DNA from: Betaproteobacteria bacterium
Lineage (GTDB): Bacteria; Pseudomonadota; Gammaproteobacteria; Burkholderiales; Burkholderiaceae_C
Length of the DNA: 11,340 nucleotides
Assembly (NCBI GenBank): GCA_947448675.1
Contig: CANFOR010000078.1
Location: 1 to 11,340, forward strand
Reading direction: 5' to 3'
The notes below the pieces were generated by a model. The model saw only the letters and a program-made list of their open reading frames with translations. It searched no databases and was not told the origin of the DNA. The position numbers were made by a program, and so were the translations under genes. This document shows positions 6,172 through 11,340 of this stretch, piece by piece (positions within the stretch are counted from its first letter, which is position 1; each line of letters starts with the position of its first letter).

Positions 6172-7977
6172 ATGCTCAAACCGATTGAAAATGCAGCGCG
6201 TGAACGCAAAGCCTTGGGCGGCCTGTGGCACTTTGCGGTAGATGCAGACGGGTGTGGCCGCGATCAACGCTGGTGGCTGACGCTGCTTGCCGAATCATGC
6301 GCAACCACACGCGATATCGCTGTGCCCGCCAGCTACAACGACCTGTTCCCCGATGCGGCCATCCGCGACCATGTGGGCGATGTCTGGTACCAGACCGAGG
6401 TTCGCGCGCCCGCCGCCTGGCTGGAGCAACGCGTTGTATTGCGCTTCGATGCCGCCACCCACCGCGCCACAGTTTGGTTGGACGACATCGAAGTCTTGCA
6501 CCATGAAGGCGGCTACACCCCCTTTGAAGCCGATGTCACGCATCTGCTGCAAGCTGGCAAAGCACACCGCCTGACGGTGTGTGTCAACAACGAGTTGCAT
6601 TGGCACACCATCCCGCCGGGTCGCGTGATCACCCTGCCCGACGGACGCAAACGCCAGCAGGTGTTTCATGATTTTTTCAACTATGCCGGTTTGCATCGCC
6701 CGGTGTGGTTGTACTCTACGCCTAAGACCTATATCGCCGACCTAACGGTTGTGACGCACTGGGCAAAAGACACTGGGGCGGGCACGGTCGATTTCAAGGT
6801 TGAAATTGCAGGCAACTCATCTGCCAAACTATCAACCCAGGTCATCCTGCGCGACACCCAGGGCTGCGAAGTTGGCCGTAGCGACGGCCATAGCGGACGC
6901 ATCGCAGTACCGCATGCAACGCCCTGGCAACCAGGCAAGGCTTACCTCTACACCCTTGAGGTGGAGCATGGAAATGACCGCTACAGCGTCGCCGTCGGCC
7001 TACGCTCGATTGAAGTGCGTGATTCGCAATTTTTGATCAACGGTGAACCGTTTTATTTCACCGGCTTTGGCAAGCATGAAGACAGCGCCGTGCGTGGCAA
7101 GGCGCATGACGACGCACTGATGGTGCACGACTTTGCCTTGCTGGACTGGGTCGGTGCCAACTCGTTTCGCACCTCGCACTACCCCTATGCCGAAGAAGTG
7201 CTCGACTTTGCCGATGCCCAGGGCATCGTCGTCATCGACGAGACCGCTGCCGTCGGCATGAACATGGAAATCGCCCGCAAACTGGCTGGCGCGAGCGATC
7301 TGCCGGACGAGTTGTATTCTGAGGACGCTATCTCTTCGCGCACCCAGGCCAACCACTTGAAGGCCATTCGTGAGCTGGTGGCTCGCGACAAGAACCATGC
7401 CTGTGTGGTGATGTGGAGCATTGGAAACGAGCCCGATCTGCGCCCCAAAGGCTCGGGCGAATATTTCGCGCCCTTGCTGGCAGCCACCAAACAGCTCGAT
7501 CCGTCGCGCCCGATCACCCTGGTCAATGTGATGATGGTGGGTCCCGAGCAAGACACTGTGGCCCATCTGCAGGACGTGATCTGCCTCAACCGTTACTGGG
7601 GCTGGTACATTGAAGGTGGCGACTTGCTTGCCGCCGAGCAGGGCCTAGAGGCCGACCTGAAGGCCTGGGCCGCCAAACACCCTGGAAAACCCATCGTCAT
7701 CACCGAATACGGCGCAGACACCATGCCCGGCCTGCACAGCATCGCTCCCGTGATGTGGAGCGAGAGTTACCAAAGCGAGTTGCTGGCCATGCATGGCCGC
7801 GTATTTGACCGTATCCCCGCCGTAGTGGGCGAACATGTCTGGAACTTCGCCGATTTCGCCACCTCGCAAGGCATCATGCGCGTCGGCGGCAACAAAAAGG
7901 GCGTGTTCACCCGAGAGCGCCAACCCAAGGCCGCAGCACATGTGTTGCGCCAGCGCTGGCAGACTCTGTCCGTCTAG
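6172..7977 (+). CDS. uidA: Beta-glucuronidase, glycoside hydrolase family 2
   Basis: This 601-residue enzyme aligns along its whole length with E. coli UidA/GusA (603 residues), from MLKPIENAARERKALGGLW to the C-terminal VGGNKKGVFTRERQPKAAA. It hydrolyses beta-D-glucuronides to glucuronate and an aglycone. The order is sugar-binding jelly-roll domain (about 1-180), immunoglobulin-like domain (about 180-280) and TIM-barrel (about 280-601). Visible catalytic residues are the acid/base Glu420 in SIGNEPDLRP and the nucleophile Glu512 in ITEYGAD. Asn574 and Lys576 in GGNKKG form the NxK motif that holds the glucuronate carboxylate and separates glucuronidases from beta-galactosidases. The loop after DETAAVG is about as long as in the E. 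coli enzyme. E. coli Tyr469 corresponds here to Trp476 (NRYWGWY). There is no signal peptide, so cleavage is cytoplasmic and the substrate must be imported. GGAG lies 9 bases before the ATG. It heads the operon with the sugar ABC importer 40 bases downstream. Confidence 0.97.
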   Translation: MLKPIENAARERKALGGLWHFAVDADGCGRDQRWWLTLLAESCATTRDIAVPASYNDLFPDAAIRDHVGDVWYQTEVRAPAAWLEQRVVLRFDAATHRATVWLDDIEVLHHEGGYTPFEADVTHLLQAGKAHRLTVCVNNELHWHTIPPGRVITLPDGRKRQQVFHDFFNYAGLHRPVWLYSTPKTYIADLTVVTHWAKDTGAGTVDFKVEIAGNSSAKLSTQVILRDTQGCEVGRSDGHSGRIAVPHATPWQPGKAYLYTLEVEHGNDRYSVAVGLRSIEVRDSQFLINGEPFYFTGFGKHEDSAVRGKAHDDALMVHDFALLDWVGANSFRTSHYPYAEEVLDFADAQGIVVIDETAAVGMNMEIARKLAGASDLPDELYSEDAISSRTQANHLKAIRELVARDKNHACVVMWSIGNEPDLRPKGSGEYFAPLLAATKQLDPSRPITLVNVMMVGPEQDTVAHLQDVICLNRYWGWYIEGGDLLAAEQGLEADLKAWAAKHPGKPIVITEYGADTMPGLHSIAPVMWSESYQSELLAMHGRVFDRIPAVVGEHVWNFADFATSQGIMRVGGNKKGVFTRERQPKAAAHVLRQRWQTLSV

Positions 7978-8017
7978 AAAGTCAGGCTATTTTTAAACCC
8001 TAACAGGAGACAAGAAC

Positions 8018-9289
8018 ATGAAAACAATCAAAACAACACCCAGCAGCACATCCATCGCGATCTCCACCGCCATCGCGCTCTCATGCGCCTTGGTAAGTGG
8101 CATGGCAACAGCCCAAGAACAATCGGTCGAAGTACTGCACTGGTGGACGACAGGTGGCACCGCAGCCGCAGCGGCCAAACTCAAGGAGGCGGCGACCGCA
8201 AAAGGGGTGATCTGGAAAGACGTGGCGGTAGCTGGCAACGAAAACCAACGCACATTGCTGCGCACCAAGGTCATGAAGGGCGATGCACCCGGAGCAGCCC
8301 AAATCACCACCGACCTGGAGCAATTTGCCGACCAGCGCGACAAACTGTTCAACTTGAACGAGATTGCCAAAGAGCAAAACTGGGACGCCGTATTGCCCAA
8401 GGTGATCCAGGACTACGTCAAGGCGGGCAGCGGCAACTATGTCGGTGTGCCGCTGGATGTGCACCGCATGAGCATCCTGTTCACCAGCAAGGCCGCACTC
8501 AAAAAATTAGGTGCCACAGATTCGCCGAAGTCCTGGGACGAATTTTTTGCGCTGGCCGACAAAGCCAAGGCGGCGGGTATCACGCCCTTTGCCTGGGGCA
8601 ACAACATGGTGATCGGCATCGCCTTTGACCAGGTGGCTTTCAGCGTGATGGGCGCAGCGGCCTACAAAAAAGCCTTCATCGACAACGACGAAGCCACGCT
8701 GAAGAGCCCGGCCATGGCGAAAAGTTTCGAGACCTACCGCCGACTGGCCAATTACGCGGAGAAGAGCGCGTTGACTAAAAAATGGAACGAAGGAACCCAG
8801 AGCGTCATCGCTGGCGAGACGCTGTTCCAGATCATGGGCGACTGGGCCAAAAGCGAATTCATTCGCGCTGGCCAAAAGCCCGGTGTTGATTTCCTATGTG
8901 CGGCGACACCGGGCAGCGCGGGCAGCATGAACTTCAACACCGACGCCTTCCTGTTCTTTAAAACCCGTGTCGACAACAGCAAAGCGCAGATGATTCTTGC
9001 CCGCACCTTGATGGACAAGCAGACACAGGAGACGTTCAACATCGCCAAAGGCTCGGTGCCGGCCCGCATGGACATTGACATGGGCAAATTTGACGACTGC
9101 TCCAAACGCACCCATGCCGAATTCAATGCCGCGGCCAAAGCCAACACCCTGGTGCCGTTCCAGGGGATGGAGAAGCCAGCTGGTCGATACACGGCAATGA
9201 ATGACGTGGCCATCGAATTTTTCACCAAAACCGACATGACGGCGCAGCAGGGCGTTGACAAAATGCTAGCTGCATCCAAAAACAATTGA
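8018..9289 (+). CDS. Sugar ABC transporter periplasmic binding protein (CUT1, GtsA-like)
   Basis: This 423-residue protein is an extracellular solute-binding protein of family 1 (COG1653). An N-terminal signal peptide runs to about residue 32 (hydrophobic SIAISTAIALSCALVSG, cleavage likely ATA|QEQ). The mature protein opens VEVLHWWTTGGTAAAAAKL and continues with WKDVAVAGNENQRTLLRTKV and GNYVGVPLDVHR, which resemble glucose/mannose-type binding proteins such as Pseudomonas GtsA. Cys294 (DFLCAATPG) and Cys361 (DDCSKRTH) are the only mature cysteines and may form a disulfide. AGGAGA lies 7 bases before the ATG. It follows uidA by 40 bases and precedes two permeases and an ATPase, so it is the receptor of one importer. 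Its place behind a cytoplasmic beta-glucuronidase suggests that it binds a glucuronide or glucuronic-acid oligosaccharide rather than free glucose; that is inference. Confidence 0.93.
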   Translation: MKTIKTTPSSTSIAISTAIALSCALVSGMATAQEQSVEVLHWWTTGGTAAAAAKLKEAATAKGVIWKDVAVAGNENQRTLLRTKVMKGDAPGAAQITTDLEQFADQRDKLFNLNEIAKEQNWDAVLPKVIQDYVKAGSGNYVGVPLDVHRMSILFTSKAALKKLGATDSPKSWDEFFALADKAKAAGITPFAWGNNMVIGIAFDQVAFSVMGAAAYKKAFIDNDEATLKSPAMAKSFETYRRLANYAEKSALTKKWNEGTQSVIAGETLFQIMGDWAKSEFIRAGQKPGVDFLCAATPGSAGSMNFNTDAFLFFKTRVDNSKAQMILARTLMDKQTQETFNIAKGSVPARMDIDMGKFDDCSKRTHAEFNAAAKANTLVPFQGMEKPAGRYTAMNDVAIEFFTKTDMTAQQGVDKMLAASKNN

Positions 9290-9327
9290 TGCCGCGCTGA
9301 AGCCAACCGCTTGGAAGGACATCGTCC

Positions 9328-10227
9328 ATGTCGACCCAAAACGCATCACTGGCTGCGCGGCTGGACCGCTGGCTACCGCAGCTGGTGGTGTCGCCCGCCT
9401 TTGCCATCAGTGTGTTGTTTTTCTATGGCCTGTCGGTTTGGATCGGCGCGCTCTCGTTCACCAGTTCCACCAGCAACATCAAATGGAACTGGGTTGGTTT
9501 TTCACAGTATGTTCGCCTATTCAGCGATGACACTTGGTGGGTTGCGGTGCGCAATTTGCTCAAATTTTTACCGCTCACCATTGGCTTGCCACTGATTCTC
9601 GGCGCCCTGCTGGCGATCCTGCTGGACCAGAAGATCCGCGCCGAGGGTGCGTTACGCACGCTGTTTCTCTACCCGCTGGCGCTTTCATGGATCGTGGCGG
9701 GCACCTTGTGGCGCTGGATGCTGGCGCCCGACGTCGGCATCCAGGCATTCCTACGCAAACACGGGTTCGAGCACGCCAGCTTCGACTGGATAGTCAACGC
9801 CGACTTTGCGATCTACGCCATCGCCTTGGTCGCCGTCTGGCACTCCACCGGCTTTGTGATGGCCATGTTCATCGCCGGCCTGCGTGGCATCGACGACTCC
9901 ATCATCAAGGCGGCGCGAATCGACGGCGCCAACATGCCCCGGGTGTACTGGAGCATCATCCTGCCAGCCCTACGCCCGACCGTCTTCAGCGCCTTGTTGA
10001 TTCTACTGCCCGCCATGATCAAGACCTATGACCTGGTGGTGGTGCTGACGCAGGGCGGCCCGGGCAATGCCAGCATGTTGCCCGCCTATTTCATGTTCGA
10101 CCGTTTTTTCACCCGTGACCAGATGGGTCTGGGCTCAGCAGCGGGCAGCATCATCCTGATGACTTGCATTGCCATTGCCGTGCCCTACATCGTGCTGGAA
10201 CTCAAAAGGCAGCGCCATGAAAGCTAA
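9328..10227 (+). CDS. CUT1 sugar ABC transporter permease (MalF/GtsB-like)
   Basis: This 299-residue inner-membrane protein has about six hydrophobic segments, beginning near residue 18 (LVVSPAFAISVLFFYGLSVW). The EAA loop that docks on the ATPase is clear: KAARIDGANMPRVYWSIILP at about 194-213. The tail end TQGGPGNASMLPAYFMFDRFF is typical of MalF-type subunits. It should pair with the next permease to form the channel. AAGGA lies 8 bases before the ATG at 9328, 38 bases after the binding-protein stop. Its stop overlaps the start of the next permease by 11 bases. Sequence style fits the glucose/mannose GtsB branch of the CUT1 family, though substrate cannot be inferred from a permease alone. 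Confidence 0.94.
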   Translation: MSTQNASLAARLDRWLPQLVVSPAFAISVLFFYGLSVWIGALSFTSSTSNIKWNWVGFSQYVRLFSDDTWWVAVRNLLKFLPLTIGLPLILGALLAILLDQKIRAEGALRTLFLYPLALSWIVAGTLWRWMLAPDVGIQAFLRKHGFEHASFDWIVNADFAIYAIALVAVWHSTGFVMAMFIAGLRGIDDSIIKAARIDGANMPRVYWSIILPALRPTVFSALLILLPAMIKTYDLVVVLTQGGPGNASMLPAYFMFDRFFTRDQMGLGSAAGSIILMTCIAIAVPYIVLELKRQRHES

Positions 10228-11074
10228 GTTCAATGCCGCGCGCCTCGCGATCTACGCCTTTCTGGCGCTGGCGCTGTTCTTCTTTTGCTTGCCCGCCTGG
10301 TTCGCGCTGGTGAACTCCTTCAAGCCGTTGGATGAAATCTATGCTGGCAATGTGTTCGGCCTGCCCGAGCACTGGACCACTGATGCGTGGGTCAAAACCT
10401 GGAGCAAAGCTTGCACCGGCGCGCCGGAATGCAAAGGCCTGTCGCAGTACTTCATCAACTCGCTGCTCGCCGTCGTGCCCGCCACGGCCATTGGCACCCT
10501 GTGGGGATGCCTGAACGGCTATGTGCTGGCTAAGTGGCGCTTTAAGGGCAGCGAAGGTGTGTTGTTCGTGTTGATGTTCGGCAGCTTCATCCCGATTGGC
10601 CTGTTCTTGTTTCCGCTGACGGTGATTTTCGACCGCATGGGGCTTTCTACCTCACTGGCGGGCCTGGTCACGGTGTATGTGATCTACAGCCTGCCCACGG
10701 CCTTGTTCTTCCGCAATTATTTTGTCGGCTTTCCCGGCGAGTTGATCAAGGCGGCGCGCATCGACGGAGCGGGCATGCTGCGGATCTTCTGGAGCATCGC
10801 CCTGCCTACCGCGCGGCCTATTTTGATGGTGGTAGTCATCATGTCTTTCACCAACATCTGGAACGACTTTCTGTTCGCCCTGGTGCTGGCACCGTTTGAC
10901 AGCCAGACCGTGACGGTGGGCCTAAACAACCTCATCAACGTGGTGGAAGAGCGCGCTGAATACAACGTGCACATGGCCGGGGCGCTGATCGCTGCCTTGC
11001 CGACCACCATCGTCTACATCCTGGCAGGCAAGCATTTTGTCCGGGGTCTGACCTCCGGCGCAGTGAAAGGTTAA
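10217..11074 (+). CDS. CUT1 sugar ABC transporter permease (MalG/GtsC-like)
   Basis: This 285-residue membrane protein is the second channel subunit. Hydrophobic segments begin at about residue 10 (LAIYAFLALALFFFCLPAWF). The EAA loop reads KAARIDGAGMLRIFWSIALP (about 178-197), followed by FTNIWNDFLFALVL, a MalG-family signature. A periplasmic loop after the first helix contains Cys66 and Cys72 (KACTGAPECKGL), a spacing I recall in GtsC-type subunits; a disulfide there is possible. I chose the ATG at 10217, which has AAAAGG 7 bases upstream and overlaps the previous gene by 11 bases; an in-frame ATG at 10169 would add 16 non-family residues inside the preceding gene. Overlap implies translational coupling and balanced subunit amounts. 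Confidence 0.94.
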   Translation: MKAKFNAARLAIYAFLALALFFFCLPAWFALVNSFKPLDEIYAGNVFGLPEHWTTDAWVKTWSKACTGAPECKGLSQYFINSLLAVVPATAIGTLWGCLNGYVLAKWRFKGSEGVLFVLMFGSFIPIGLFLFPLTVIFDRMGLSTSLAGLVTVYVIYSLPTALFFRNYFVGFPGELIKAARIDGAGMLRIFWSIALPTARPILMVVVIMSFTNIWNDFLFALVLAPFDSQTVTVGLNNLINVVEERAEYNVHMAGALIAALPTTIVYILAGKHFVRGLTSGAVKG

Positions 11075-11084
11075 GGAACACAGC

Positions 11085-11340
11085 ATGGCCAGTTTGACAA
11101 TTGAAAACGTACACAAGCGCTTTGGCACACTGCCTATCCTCAAAGGCATCGACCTATCTATCGCTGATGGTGAATTTTTGATCCTGGTCGGGCCATCGGG
11201 CTGCGGCAAATCCACCCTGCTCAACATGATTGCCGGTCTCGACGACGTCAGTGAAGGGTACATTCGCATTGGTGAGCGCATCGTCAACGATGTTTCACCC
11301 AAAGACCGAGACATTGCCATGGTGTTCCAGAGCTATGCCC
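11085..11340 (+). CDS. Sugar ABC transporter ATPase (MalK/UgpC-type), N-terminal fragment cut by right edge
   Basis: The first 85 codons are visible; the gene continues beyond the window. The protein opens MASLTIENVHKRFGTLPILKGIDLSI, then shows the Walker A motif GPSGCGKST (residues 36-44) and reaches the Q-loop at Gln82 (VFQSYA). The Walker B, signature and C-terminal regulatory domains lie outside. The stretch GLDDVSEGYIRIGERIVNDVSPKDRDIAMVFQ is characteristic of MalK/UgpC/MsmK-type ATPases of CUT1 importers. AAGGA overlapping the previous stop codon sits 7 bases before the ATG, so it is the next gene of the same operon and powers this importer. MsmK-type ATPases can serve several importers, but the position suggests a dedicated one. 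Confidence 0.93.
   Translation, partial: MASLTIENVHKRFGTLPILKGIDLSIADGEFLILVGPSGCGKSTLLNMIAGLDDVSEGYIRIGERIVNDVSPKDRDIAMVFQSYA

Noticed and set aside
6028..6267. N-terminal extension of the LysR regulator by 80 codons
   Set aside because: The extension would run through the shared promoter and into uidA; the family N-terminus and a good GGAG site both support the start at 6027.
7000..7566. 188-codon open frame on the minus strand
   Set aside because: It is antisense to the catalytic barrel of beta-glucuronidase, which is conserved with E. coli UidA over this whole stretch.
8084..8086. Lipoprotein cysteine (Cys23) in the sugar binding protein leader
   Set aside because: The residues before it (A-L-S-C) do not fit a lipobox, and a normal signal peptidase I site (ATA|QE) follows at residue 32.
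1..11340. Search for tRNA, rRNA, CRISPR, insertion sequences and phage genes
   Set aside because: No repeat array, cloverleaf-like sequence, transposase or integrase was recognised by eye; the genes have the look of ordinary chromosomal metabolism.

Overview
The window looks like chromosomal DNA of a betaproteobacterium, most likely of the family Comamonadaceae (a Rhodoferax/Polaromonas/Limnohabitans-like bacterium). This is inferred from moderately high GC, the style of the protein families, and a short AGCTAT...ATAGCT intergenic palindrome of a kind I associate from memory with that family. No RNA gene, IS element, CRISPR array or phage gene is visible. Coding density is high and no gene-free stretch exceeds about 145 bases.

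Left part (1-2235, minus strand): three genes of a branched-chain/hydrophobic amino acid type (HAAT) ABC importer, transcribed right to left: a periplasmic binding protein, a LivH-type permease, and the first 46 codons of a LivM-type permease that runs off the left edge. A strong hairpin lies between the binding-protein gene and livH. A divergent promoter region separates the operon from a short MetE-like (cobalamin-independent methionine synthase C-terminal domain) methyltransferase on the plus strand (2360-3472). A palindrome-containing gap follows, then a flavoprotein disulfide reductase of the MerA/lipoamide dehydrogenase type (3584-5074). It ends at a bidirectional hairpin terminator shared with the convergent LysR gene.

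Right part (5137-11340): a coherent catabolic locus. A LysR-type regulator (minus strand) is divergent from a cytoplasmic family GH2 beta-glucuronidase very close in sequence to E. coli UidA/GusA. The enzyme is followed on the same strand by a complete CUT1-type sugar ABC importer: binding protein, two permeases overlapping by 11 bases, and the start of the MalK/UgpC-type ATPase, cut by the right edge. The 144-base lysR-uidA gap carries a textbook LysR-type control region: an ATAC-N7-GTAT box and a second 17-base palindrome, centred about -64 and -40 from a start site predicted from a TGGACA-N17-TAGAGT promoter.

The simplest reading is that a beta-glucuronide or glucuronic-acid-containing oligosaccharide enters whole through the ABC importer and is cut in the cytoplasm, with LysR sensing the substrate or a product. 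This differs from the E. coli gus operon, which uses a TetR-type repressor and a GPH-family symporter. It is the most interesting system in the window.
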